Assembly (NCBI RefSeq): GCF_000800255.1 | Contig: NZ_CP009747.1 | Location: 3,844,001-3,908,000, forward strand | Reading direction: 5' to 3' | DNA from: Pseudomonas parafulva | Lineage (GTDB): Bacteria; Pseudomonadota; Gammaproteobacteria; Pseudomonadales; Pseudomonadaceae | DNA length: 64,000 nt | Shown: piece after piece, positions 45,295 to 53,103 of the stretch | How the letters are laid out: every line of letters starts with the position of its first letter | Position numbering within the stretch: position 1 is the stretch's first letter | Notes under the pieces: model-generated | What the model was told of the DNA's origin: nothing | The model's database searches: none | What the model saw: the letters and a program-made list of their open reading frames with translations, nothing else | Program-made: the position numbers and the translations under genes

Positions 45295-46335
45295 ATGACA
45301 GACAAGAGCCAACAATTTGCCAGCGACAACTACTCCGGCATCTGCCCCGAAGCCTGGAAGGCCATGGCGCAGGCCAATCAGGGCCATCAGCGCGCCTACG
45401 GCGACGACCAATGGACCGAGCGTGCCGCCGAGCACTTTCGCACGCTGTTCGAAACTGACTGCGAGGTGTTCTTCGCCTTCAACGGCACCGCCGCCAACTC
45501 GCTGGCCCTGGCGTCGCTGTGCCAGAGCTACCACAGCGTGATCTGCTCCGAGACCGCCCACGTGGAAACCGACGAGTGCGGCGCGCCGGAGTTCTTCTCC
45601 AACGGCTCGAAGCTGCTCACCGCCGCCAGCGTCGGTGGCAAGCTGACCCCCGAATCGATTCGCGAAGTGGCGCTCAAGCGCCAGGACATCCACTACCCCA
45701 AGCCACGTGTGGTGACCATCACCCAAGCCACCGAAGTCGGCACCGTCTACCGGCCCGAAGAGCTCAAGGCCATCAGCGCCACCTGCAAGGACCTGGGCTT
45801 GAACCTGCACATGGACGGTGCGCGCTTTGCCAACGCCTGCGCGTTCCTCGGCTGTTCGCCGGCCGAGCTGACCTGGAAGGCCGGCGTGGATGTGTTGTGT
45901 TTTGGCGGGACCAAGAACGGCATGGCCGTGGGCGAAGCGATCCTGTTCTTCAACCGCGAGCTGGCCGAAGACTTCGACTACCGCTGCAAGCAGGCCGGAC
46001 AGTTGGCGTCGAAGATGCGTTTTCTCTCAGCGCCCTGGGTCGGGCTGCTGGAAGACGGCGCCTGGCTGCGCCACGCCGAGCACGCCAACCAGTGCGCGCA
46101 GTTGCTGGCCTCGCTGGTCAGCGATCTGCCGGGCGTACAACTGATGTTCCCGGTGCAGGCCAATGGCGTGTTCCTGCAATTGCCGGAACTGGCCCTCGAA
46201 GCCCTGCGCGCCAGGGGCTGGCGCTTCTATACCTTCATCGGCAGCGGCGGCGCGCGCTTCATGTGTTCGTGGGACACCGAGCAGGACCGCGTGCGTGAAC
46301 TGGCGGCGGACATCCGCGCGATCATCAGCGGCTGA
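45295..46335 (+). CDS. ltaE: low-specificity L-threonine aldolase
   Basis: 346 aa from the ATG at 45295 (MTDKSQQFASDNYSG). PLP enzyme of fold type I with the lysine in FGGTKNGMAVGEA and the substrate region ETAHVETDECGAPEFF. It cleaves threonine/allo-threonine to glycine and acetaldehyde, and so feeds the glycine/serine/C1 node encoded around it. It is divergent from the 88-aa gene. Confidence 0.95.
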   Translation: MTDKSQQFASDNYSGICPEAWKAMAQANQGHQRAYGDDQWTERAAEHFRTLFETDCEVFFAFNGTAANSLALASLCQSYHSVICSETAHVETDECGAPEFFSNGSKLLTAASVGGKLTPESIREVALKRQDIHYPKPRVVTITQATEVGTVYRPEELKAISATCKDLGLNLHMDGARFANACAFLGCSPAELTWKAGVDVLCFGGTKNGMAVGEAILFFNRELAEDFDYRCKQAGQLASKMRFLSAPWVGLLEDGAWLRHAEHANQCAQLLASLVSDLPGVQLMFPVQANGVFLQLPELALEALRARGWRFYTFIGSGGARFMCSWDTEQDRVRELAADIRAIISG

Positions 46336-46377
46336 GCGGCGCTACCGAGCAGGACGGGGCGCGCCGCCAGCGCGGCG

Positions 46378-46680
46378 CTACGGCTCGCCCAAGGTCCTGG
46401 CGATGGCATCGACCGCCGCGTCGACCTTGGCCTGGGTCTGCTCGAGGGTGCGCTGATGCTCGCGCTGCAGTTCGATCTGCCGTGAGCACAGGTTCAGCGC
46501 CGCCAGCACCAGCAGCTTGTCGCCGATCAGCGTCGGAAACTTACGCTTGGTTTCGCTCAACGCCACATTGAGCATGTGCGCAGCCTGCGACAGCGTCTGC
46601 TCCTCACCCTCGGGCGCCTTGAGCGAATACTCGGTGCCCAGGATGTTCACCACGTTGATCGACTGCGAGTGCAGGCTCAT
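46378..46680 (-). CDS. ZapA-family cell division protein, divergent copy
   Basis: 100 aa. The ZapA head (VNILGTEYSLKAPEGEEQTLSQAA) is followed by the dimer/coiled-coil tail (LLVLAALNLCSRQIELQ). ZapA binds and bundles FtsZ. It overlaps the small coiled-coil gene upstream by 4 bp. The usual zapA surroundings (6S RNA and the 5-formyl-THF cyclo-ligase gene) are absent, and the sequence differs from the canonical Pseudomonas ZapA as I recall it, so it is probably a second copy. A GCGCCGC/GCGGCGC hairpin (46361-46378) overlaps its stop. Confidence 0.75.
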   Translation of the reverse strand: MSLHSQSINVVNILGTEYSLKAPEGEEQTLSQAAHMLNVALSETKRKFPTLIGDKLLVLAALNLCSRQIELQREHQRTLEQTQAKVDAAVDAIARTLGEP

Positions 46681-46907
46681 GCGCTGACGGCACCTGCGCT
46701 GGCACGCTCGACCAAGGCCTGGATGCGGGCGGCGGTGGCGCCGTTCTGCTCTTCCTGCTCCATCAGCGACAGTTGCAGGGCCTCATTTTCTTCCTTGGCC
46801 TGGGCCAGTGCCTGGTCGAGCTGCTGGTTCTGCTCGGTCAGTTGCGCGTTCTTGTGCATCAGGTCGGCGACCAGTTGCTCGAGTTGATTCAGGGAAGCTT
46901 CCAACAT
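46677..46907 (-). CDS. 76-aa coiled-coil protein (TIGR02449/ZapB-like)
   Basis: Begins MLEASLNQLEQLVADLMHKN and is almost entirely a heptad-patterned helix rich in Q, E, L and A (residues about 5-65). Such proteins pair with ZapA genes and resemble ZapB. Its stop overlaps the ZapA-like start (ATGA), so the pair is co-translated. The 269 bp between it and the chemoreceptor start hold both promoters; I see no RNA gene there. Confidence 0.75.
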   Translation of the reverse strand: MLEASLNQLEQLVADLMHKNAQLTEQNQQLDQALAQAKEENEALQLSLMEQEEQNGATAARIQALVERASAGAVSA

Positions 46908-47176
46908 GCGTCTATCTCGGGTTGTTGCAAAGGGCGCACACGATAAAGAAAAGCATGCGCCCCCGCCATTAAAAATCAGGATCGAAGGCTCTCGTTCCGG
47001 CACATTGACAGGGTAAGCGGGGTCTTGTTCCGACCTGGGTCAACCGCCCGTCCGTCCAAGCGATTGTAGAAGGCTCATTTTTTTGGCCGATCCTAAAGAC
47101 TGGTAGTCCGTTACCGATAGGTTTGTAAGACAAATTCTTTCGCATGGACGCGAGCCATCCTTCCGGACTCGACGTC

Positions 47177-48796
47177 ATGTCACTACGTACGCTGAACATC
47201 GCGCCACGCGCACTCCTTGGTTTTTCCCTCATAGGCTTGCTGATGCTGGGCCTGGGTGTATTTTCACTGCTGCAGATGGGGCATATCCGTCAAGCGGGCG
47301 TGAACATCGAACAGATCAACATTCCCAGCATCAAGCTGCTCGACGAACTGACCGCCAACAACCAGCGCCTGCGCACCCTCTCCTACCGCCTGATGGTTGA
47401 TCGCAACCTGCAGGACGAAACCTTGCGCCTCATGGACGAGCGTAACGCGCAGATCGACAAGGCCCGCGACGCTTATGCGCCGTTGATTCTCGAGCCCGGT
47501 GAGCGCGCCGCCTTCGACGAACTCGGCCAGGTCCTGGCCCAGTACCGTCAACTGGAAATGCGCCTGCGCGCTTACAGCCAGGCCGATCAGCTCGAAGCGA
47601 TGCGCGAACTGCTCAACCATGACCTGCTGAGCAACTCCGAGCAGATCAACAAGGCCATGGAAAAGCTCCTTCAGTTCAACGCCACCCAGACCCGCTCGGC
47701 CAACGCCGATGCCGCCCAGCAGTACGATCGTGCCTTCATGCTGGTCATCGCGTTGCTGGTGGTCGCCACCGTGCTGATGGTGCTGTTCGCCCTGCTGCTG
47801 ACCCGCAGCATCGTCAAGCCGATCGACCAGGCCTTGGCGGCCGCCGAGTGGATCGCCAAAGGCGACCTGACCCACGCCATCGACACCGCCGGCACCGACG
47901 AGGCCGCGCGCCTGTTGCAGGCCATGGACCAGATGCAGGTGCAGTTGCGCGACACGCTGCAGCAGATCTCCGGCTCCGCTACCCAGCTCGCCTCGGCGGC
48001 CGAAGAGCTCAACAGCGTCACCGACGAGAGCGCCCGCGGCCTGGCCCAGCAGAACAACGAGATCCAGCAGGCAGCAACTGCCGTGACCGAGATGACCAGC
48101 GCAGTGGAGGAAGTGGCCCGCAACGCCGTGAGCACTTCCGAGGCGTCGGGCGAAGCCAGCCGTTCGGCCGGTGACGGCCGCGACCTGGTGCTGGAGACCG
48201 TAAGCGCCATCGAGCGCATGAGCGGCGACGTGCAGAACACCGCCCGCCTGGTCGAAGACCTGGCCGAGCAATCACGCGATATCGGCAAGGTGCTGGACGT
48301 GATTCGCGGCCTGGCCGACCAGACCAACCTGCTGGCGTTGAACGCAGCGATCGAGGCCGCGCGTGCCGGCGAGGCCGGACGTGGTTTTGCGGTGGTGGCC
48401 GATGAAGTGCGGGCACTGGCGCATCGCACGCAGCAATCGACCAGCGAAATCGAGCGGATGATCGGCAGCATTCAGGGCGGCACCGAACATGCAGTGGAGT
48501 CGATGCGCACCAGCACCGAACGCGCCGAATCGACCTTGAACATCGCCCGTGGCGCCGGCCTGGCGCTGGACACCATCGCCAGTGCGGTAGGCCAAATCAA
48601 CGAGCGCAACCTGGTGATCGCCAGCGCCGCGGAGGAGCAGGCTCAAGTGGCCCGCGAGGTGGACCGCAACCTGGTGAACATCAACGATCTGTCGGTGCAG
48701 AGCGCCACCGGCGCCCACCAGACCACGATGGCCAGCGCCGAACTGTCACGCCTGGCCGTCGACCTCAACAGCATGGTTGCCCGTTTCCGTACCTAA
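47177..48796 (+). CDS. methyl-accepting chemotaxis protein with four-helix-bundle sensor
   Basis: 539 aa from the ATG at 47177 (MSLRTLNIAPRALLGFSL). TM1 lies at about 12-33, an all-helical periplasmic domain at about 35-185 (4HB type), TM2 at about 187-211, then HAMP (LTRSIVKPIDQALAAAEWIA) and the signalling hairpin with NLLALNAAIEAARAGEAGRG. There is no obvious C-terminal CheR tether. The ligand is not predictable. The location beside glycine betaine and glycine genes hints at amine or amino-acid attractants (inference). Confidence 0.92.
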   Translation: MSLRTLNIAPRALLGFSLIGLLMLGLGVFSLLQMGHIRQAGVNIEQINIPSIKLLDELTANNQRLRTLSYRLMVDRNLQDETLRLMDERNAQIDKARDAYAPLILEPGERAAFDELGQVLAQYRQLEMRLRAYSQADQLEAMRELLNHDLLSNSEQINKAMEKLLQFNATQTRSANADAAQQYDRAFMLVIALLVVATVLMVLFALLLTRSIVKPIDQALAAAEWIAKGDLTHAIDTAGTDEAARLLQAMDQMQVQLRDTLQQISGSATQLASAAEELNSVTDESARGLAQQNNEIQQAATAVTEMTSAVEEVARNAVSTSEASGEASRSAGDGRDLVLETVSAIERMSGDVQNTARLVEDLAEQSRDIGKVLDVIRGLADQTNLLALNAAIEAARAGEAGRGFAVVADEVRALAHRTQQSTSEIERMIGSIQGGTEHAVESMRTSTERAESTLNIARGAGLALDTIASAVGQINERNLVIASAAEEQAQVAREVDRNLVNINDLSVQSATGAHQTTMASAELSRLAVDLNSMVARFRT

Positions 48797-48798
48797 GA

Positions 48799-48910
48799 GC
48801 AGCTGCAAGCTTCTAGCTTCAAGCTGCAAGAAGAAGCGGGCCGGTGGAGAGCCTGCTTTTTCTTGTAGCTTGTAGCTTGCAGCTTGTCGCTCGAAGCTTG
48901 CCGCTGCCGC
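48799..48910. repeat. 7-bp-unit hairpin element 3
   Basis: AGCTGCAAGCTTCTAGCTTC-type heptamers, inner arm CAAGAAGAAGC (48827-48837), opposing GCTTTTTCTTG (48855-48865, one G:T pair), then inverted TAGCTTG/CAGCTTG units. It fills the gap between the convergent ends of the chemoreceptor gene and gbcB, where it can end transcription from both sides. Confidence 0.85.
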
Positions 48911-48921
48911 GCTACGCGCGG

Positions 48922-50022
48922 CTAGTAATCGATGCGCACGTCGCCCTTGGGCACGCTGCAGCACGAGAGGATGTAGCCTTCGGCCTCGTCTTCCTCGGTG
49001 ATGCCGCCGTTGTGCTCCATCTCCACTTCACCGCCCAGCTTGAGCACCTTGCAGGTGCCGCAGATGCCCATGCCGCAGGCCTTGGGGATCATCAGGCCGA
49101 CTTTTGCCGCGGCGGCGTGCACCGTCTCGCCCGGGGCGATGCGGATGCTCTTGTCGCTGCCGATGAACTCCACCAGGTTGAGGTCGGCGGCGTCCACTTC
49201 CGGGGCCTCGGCGGCGGCTTCGGCGTGCTCGACGGCATCGGCCTTGGCCTCCGGTGGCGTCGCGCCGAACGATTCCTCGTGGTAGTTCTTCATGTCGAAG
49301 CCCACGGCTTCGAGCATGCGCTTGACCGCGCTCATGTACGGCGTCGGACCACAGCAGAAAATTTCCCGCTCCAGATAGTCCGGCGCGATCAGCTCCATCA
49401 GGCGCTGGTTCAGATAGCCGCGATAGCCCGCCCACGGCTCGCCCAGACCATGCTTCTCGCAGACGATGTGCAGGCTGAAGTTCGGCACGCGTGAGGCCAT
49501 CTGCTCCAGCTCGCGGTGGAAGATGATGTCCTTGGGCGAACGGGCGCTGTGCACGAAGACCATGTCGACATTGGCGTTGGTGTCGTAGAACCAGCGCGCC
49601 ATGGACATCACCGGGGTGATGCCGACACCGCCGGACAGGTAGAGCACCTTGGCCGCCGGGTAGTCGATGGCATTGAACAGACCGACCGGACCGTGCACCG
49701 GCAACTCGGCGCCTTCATGCATGGTGTCGTGGAGGAAGTTCGACACCAGCCCGCCCGGCACACGCTTGACGGTGATCGAGAAGCTGTACGGCACCGACGG
49801 CGAACTGGAGATGGTGTACGAACGCATCACCGGCTTGCCTTCGATCTCAAGCTCCAGGGTGACGAACTGGCCCGGCTTGAAGAAGAACATGATCGGCTGG
49901 TCGGCCATGAAGCAGAAGGTGCGCACGTCCCAGGTCTCCTGGATGACCTTGACGCAGCGCACGATATGGCGGCCGTTGGCCCAGGTCTGGGTGGTGACCG
50001 GATTGAGGAAGGTTTCGGACAT
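48922..50022 (-). CDS. gbcB: glycine betaine demethylase reductase subunit GbcB
   Basis: 366 aa from the ATG at 50022 (MSETFLNPVTTQTWANGRH), preferred over 50028 because GGAG lies 6 bp upstream. FAD-binding RSYTISSSPS, an NAD domain with YLSGGVGITPVMSMARWFYD, and a C-terminal plant-type [2Fe-2S] domain with CGMGICGTCKVL and a last Cys in LSCCSVPKG. It passes electrons from NAD(P)H to GbcA. Divergent from gbcA. Confidence 0.95.
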   Translation of the reverse strand: MSETFLNPVTTQTWANGRHIVRCVKVIQETWDVRTFCFMADQPIMFFFKPGQFVTLELEIEGKPVMRSYTISSSPSVPYSFSITVKRVPGGLVSNFLHDTMHEGAELPVHGPVGLFNAIDYPAAKVLYLSGGVGITPVMSMARWFYDTNANVDMVFVHSARSPKDIIFHRELEQMASRVPNFSLHIVCEKHGLGEPWAGYRGYLNQRLMELIAPDYLEREIFCCGPTPYMSAVKRMLEAVGFDMKNYHEESFGATPPEAKADAVEHAEAAAEAPEVDAADLNLVEFIGSDKSIRIAPGETVHAAAAKVGLMIPKACGMGICGTCKVLKLGGEVEMEHNGGITEEDEAEGYILSCCSVPKGDVRIDY

Positions 50023-50083
50023 GTTCATCTCCAGCAGCCGACTATCGGCTTTCTTATGGCTGCGATAATGCTCAAGCCCGATG

Positions 50084-50126
50084 TGTCGCACATTCCCATC
50101 CGCGACATCGGCGTGCTTATCGCGAC
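50084..50126. promoter_or_regulatory. candidate GbdR operator in the gbcA/gbcB intergenic region
   Basis: Inverted repeat TGTCGC (50084-50089) - N12 - GCGACA (50102-50107), followed by a further CGCGAC at 50121-50126, 20 bp after the one at 50101-50106. The same TGTCGC-N12-RCGACA recurs at 60239-60262 upstream of the dgcA gene group. In P. aeruginosa both units are induced by the AraC-type regulator GbdR, which is not in this window. Confidence 0.5.
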
Positions 50127-50318
50127 CAGCCCCGAGACACAAGGGTTGGGGCGTCGGAATTCGATTCGGCCATGTCGCCCATGGATATGGCCCGGCCACG
50201 GCGCGAACGCACACTCCACCGCAAATAGAACGGCTGTTTTTCTGCTGATAGCCTTGCGGCAAACACAACAACGATTAGCCACCTTTCGCCGGCCGACAAC
50301 GGCCTTGAGGATAAAACG

Positions 50319-51611
50319 ATGGACGTCACCGCAACCCTGAGCCTGGGCGATCCACTGGAACCTGCACGCAAGGCCACCGCCGAGATGCTGCAGACCCGCG
50401 AGCGCACGTACTCGCTGCCGCAGCCCTTCTACTGCGACGAGCGCCTGTTCCAGATCGACATGCAGGAGATCTTCCACAAAGAGTGGTTGATCGCGGGGAT
50501 GACCTGCGAGATTCCGGCGAAGGGCAACTACCTCACCCTGCAGATCGGCAAGAACCCGGTGATCGTGATCCGTGGCGCCGAGGGCAAGGTGCACGCCTTC
50601 CACAACGTCTGCCGCCATCGCGGTTCGCGCCTGTGCGTCAGCGACAAGGGCAAGGTGGCCAAGCTGGTCTGCCCGTACCACCAGTGGACCTATGAGCTCG
50701 ACGGCCGCCTGCTGTTCGCCGGCACCGAGATGGGCGCCGACTTCGACATGAATCAGTACGGCCTCAAGCCGATCAACGTGAAGACGGCCGGCGGCTACAT
50801 CTTCATCAGCCTGGCGGAGAACCCGCCGGCCATCGACGAGTTCCTGGCCACGCTGGACCACTACATGGAACCGTACGACATGGAGAACGCCAAGGTGGCG
50901 GTGCAAACCACCTTGATGGAAAAGGCCAACTGGAAGCTGGTGCTGGAAAACAACCGCGAGTGCTATCACTGCAACGGTTCGCACCCGGAACTGCTGAAGA
51001 CCCTGCTGGAGTGGGACGACACCAACGACCCGCGCGCCAGCCAGGAATTCAAGGACCACGTGGCCGCCTCCGCCGCCGCCTGGGACGCCGAGAAGATCCC
51101 GTACCTGCACAAGAGCCACGGCCTGCGTAACCGCATCGTGCGCATGCCGCTGCTCAAGGGCACCGTGTCGATGACCATGGACGGCAAGCAGGCGTGCAAG
51201 AAGCTGATGGGCCGGATCAAGAACCCGGACCTGGGCTCGATGCGCATCCTGCACCTGCCACACTCGTGGAACCACTGCATGGGCGACCACATGATCGTGT
51301 TCACCGTGTGGCCGATCAGCGCCCAGGAAACCATGGTCACCACCAAATGGCTGGTGCACAAGGACGCGGTCGAAGGCGTGGACTACGACCCTGAGCAAAT
51401 GCGCAAGGTGTGGGACGCCACCAACGACCAGGACCGCCGCCTGGCCGAAGAGAACCAGCGCGGTATCAACTCCACCGCCTATCAGCCAGGCCCGTACTCG
51501 AAGACCTACGAGTTCGGCGTGGTCAACTTCATCGACTGGTACAGCGATCGCGTGCTGGCCAACCTGGGAGCGGAACCTGCGCCGTACCTGAAGGAAGTGA
51601 AGTCGCAGTAA
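50319..51611 (+). CDS. gbcA: glycine betaine monooxygenase oxygenase subunit GbcA
   Basis: 430 aa Rieske non-haem iron oxygenase. Rieske ligands lie in CRHRGSRLC and CPYHQWTY (residues about 96-120). The mononuclear iron site lies in NRECYHCNGSHPELL (two His near residues 217-222). With GbcB it demethylates glycine betaine to dimethylglycine and formaldehyde. ATG at 50319, with GAGGAT upstream. The leader has an A/C-rich AACACAACAAC stretch near 50262 that could bind Hfq/Crc (weak). Terminator at 51630. Confidence 0.96.
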   Translation: MDVTATLSLGDPLEPARKATAEMLQTRERTYSLPQPFYCDERLFQIDMQEIFHKEWLIAGMTCEIPAKGNYLTLQIGKNPVIVIRGAEGKVHAFHNVCRHRGSRLCVSDKGKVAKLVCPYHQWTYELDGRLLFAGTEMGADFDMNQYGLKPINVKTAGGYIFISLAENPPAIDEFLATLDHYMEPYDMENAKVAVQTTLMEKANWKLVLENNRECYHCNGSHPELLKTLLEWDDTNDPRASQEFKDHVAASAAAWDAEKIPYLHKSHGLRNRIVRMPLLKGTVSMTMDGKQACKKLMGRIKNPDLGSMRILHLPHSWNHCMGDHMIVFTVWPISAQETMVTTKWLVHKDAVEGVDYDPEQMRKVWDATNDQDRRLAEENQRGINSTAYQPGPYSKTYEFGVVNFIDWYSDRVLANLGAEPAPYLKEVKSQ

Positions 51612-51629
51612 ACCTGCGAGGTTGTTGAA

Positions 51630-51664
51630 AACGCCACGGCCGAGTGATCGGCCGTGGCGTTTTT
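51630..51664 (+). terminator. rho-independent terminator of gbcA
   Basis: ACGCCACGGCCG / CGGCCGTGGCGT, a perfect 12-bp stem with a 6-nt loop ending in TTTTT, 19 bp after the gbcA stop. Confidence 0.93.
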
Positions 51665-51685
51665 GTGTGTTGTACAGAGGGTGCG

Positions 51686-52312
51686 AACAGGTTATCCACA
51701 GGTTTGAAAGCAGAAACCTGTGGATACTCGAAACCCATGTAGTCCGAATCGACTGATCATTATTTGATCAAACCCTTGGAAGCCTTTTCCCACGTGGCTT
51801 TCAGCGTTTATCGAACACCTTGTCCACAGGGACGCCAACAGAAACTGTGGGCATGACTCACGACGGTTCGAATGCGCTGTGGATAATGCCCTCAAAGCCC
51901 TGTATTTCCAGCGTTATGAGGTGATCGCCATCAGATTGATCAATTTTTGACCTAACCTATGAAAGCCCCGTCGACCGTGGCTTCCAGCGCTTGCCCAACA
52001 TATTATCCACAGAGGGATGAACAGCGATTGTGGGAAAGTTGCGGAGGGTCCGAGGTGAGTCAGGCTATTGAACGACGCACAGACCTGTACATTTTTTGAT
52101 CATCACCCTACAGCCCTCGTCCGCTCTAGGCTTGAGCAACAAGCGAACACGTTATTCACAGGCTGGCGAACAGTTTCGGGGGACAGTTTGCAGGCGGTGG
52201 GACCTTTGCGCTGATTTCACGTCACGAGATGGCGCAAACCCACTAAATAGCCCGTGAGAGCGGCCCGAAGCCACAAAAAAGGGCCGCAAAGCGGCCCCAG
52301 AGTTATTCACAG
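51686..52312. repeat. degenerate ~150-180-bp tandem repeat region with DnaA-box-like sites; no gene
   Basis: The 712 bp between gbcA and etfB hold no plausible gene. Three to four related units begin with a DnaA-box-like 9-mer: TTATCCACA 51692, TTGTCCACA 51820, TTATCCACA 52003, TTATTCACA 52152, TTATTCACA 52303. Reverse boxes lie at 51719 (one mismatch) and 51878 (perfect). Units share a preceding GTGGCTTYCAGCG...AACA segment and an inner TGATCA (51765, 51937, 52097). GATCAAACCCTTG at 51766-51778 fits the IHF consensus except its first base. The layout resembles DnaA-titrating loci such as datA; that role is inference. Confidence 0.6.
52275..52297 (-). terminator. terminator of the dgcB-etfA-etfB unit
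   Basis: Read on the minus strand: GGGCCGC-TTT-GCGGCCC followed by six T residues, 26 bp after the etfB stop. Confidence 0.92.
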
Positions 52313-52323
52313 GCAGAGGCGGC

Positions 52324-53094
52324 TCAGCGCAGCACCCCCTCCTCCACCAACAGCTTGAGAATGGCTTCAGCGCCTTCCTGTGGAGAAACGTCCTTGAGCA
52401 CCTTGCCGCCCCCGCCACTGGCCTTGGCCGTCGCCGCCTTCATACGGTCGGCACCGCTCTTGGCCTTGATCACTTTCAAGCGCTTGGGGCGTGGCCGCGC
52501 CGGTTGCAGGGCATCGCCGTCCAACACCTCGTCCTCGACCACCGCGACATCGCGCGCCGCCAGCACACCCCGGCGTGCCGGACCGAACGCGCTCTGCCGC
52601 GGCTTGGGCGCAGCGTTATCCACAGTGGCCAGCAACGGCAGGCGCACCTTCAGGCGACGCCGCTGACCGCGCGGCAAGGCTTGCAGCACCTGCGCGGTGC
52701 CATTCTCGATCGACTCCACCTCGGCCAGCCCCACCACCAGCGGCCAGCCCAGCTTCTCGGCCAGGAGAAACGGCAGCATGCCAGAGCCTTCGCCGGTTTC
52801 GGCCTGGCTGCCGGTCAGCACCAACTGGGCGCCGGCGTCGCGCAGGTAGTCGCCGAGCACGCCGAGCACGTCGGCGCCAGCGGGTTGCTCCAGCACGTCC
52901 AGGTGTTCCAGGCCCATGCCCAGGTAGCCGCGCAGCGCCTCCTCGGCGGGGTTACCGGCATGCACCACCTGCAGGTCGTTGCCTGCCAGTTGCAGGCCGA
53001 GTTCGACGGCGCGCGAATCCTGCTCGGCGCGACGGGCGCGACCAGAGCTGGGGTGGGCACCGATGGAAACCAGGCTGATGACTTTCGTACTCAT
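52324..53094 (-). CDS. etfB: electron transfer flavoprotein beta subunit for dimethylglycine oxidation
   Basis: 256 aa, ETF-beta fold with VLTGSQAETGEGSGMLPFLL (the AMP/FAD contact loop) and VGLAEVESIENG. A basic, low-complexity stretch near 205-235 precedes the C-terminus. It pairs with the EtfA-like protein 9 bp upstream. Together with dgcA/dgcB this is a dedicated ETF separate from the housekeeping one. The coding DNA holds a perfect TTATCCACA (52617-52625). Confidence 0.88.
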   Translation of the reverse strand: MSTKVISLVSIGAHPSSGRARRAEQDSRAVELGLQLAGNDLQVVHAGNPAEEALRGYLGMGLEHLDVLEQPAGADVLGVLGDYLRDAGAQLVLTGSQAETGEGSGMLPFLLAEKLGWPLVVGLAEVESIENGTAQVLQALPRGQRRRLKVRLPLLATVDNAAPKPRQSAFGPARRGVLAARDVAVVEDEVLDGDALQPARPRPKRLKVIKAKSGADRMKAATAKASGGGGKVLKDVSPQEGAEAILKLLVEEGVLR

Positions 53095-53103
53095 GTCGTG
53101 CCC

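Noticed and set aside
46908..47176. 6S RNA gene expected next to zapA
   Set aside because: Neither side of the zapA-like pair has room for, or resemblance to, a ~180-nt 6S RNA.
51686..52312. Chromosomal origin (oriC)
   Set aside because: DnaA-box-like sites are present, but dnaA, dnaN, rpmH, gyrB and AT-rich unwinding repeats are not in the neighbourhood.
52152..52418. 88-codon minus-strand frame downstream of etfB
   Set aside because: Overlaps the etfB 3' end and the terminator; no ribosome site or family.
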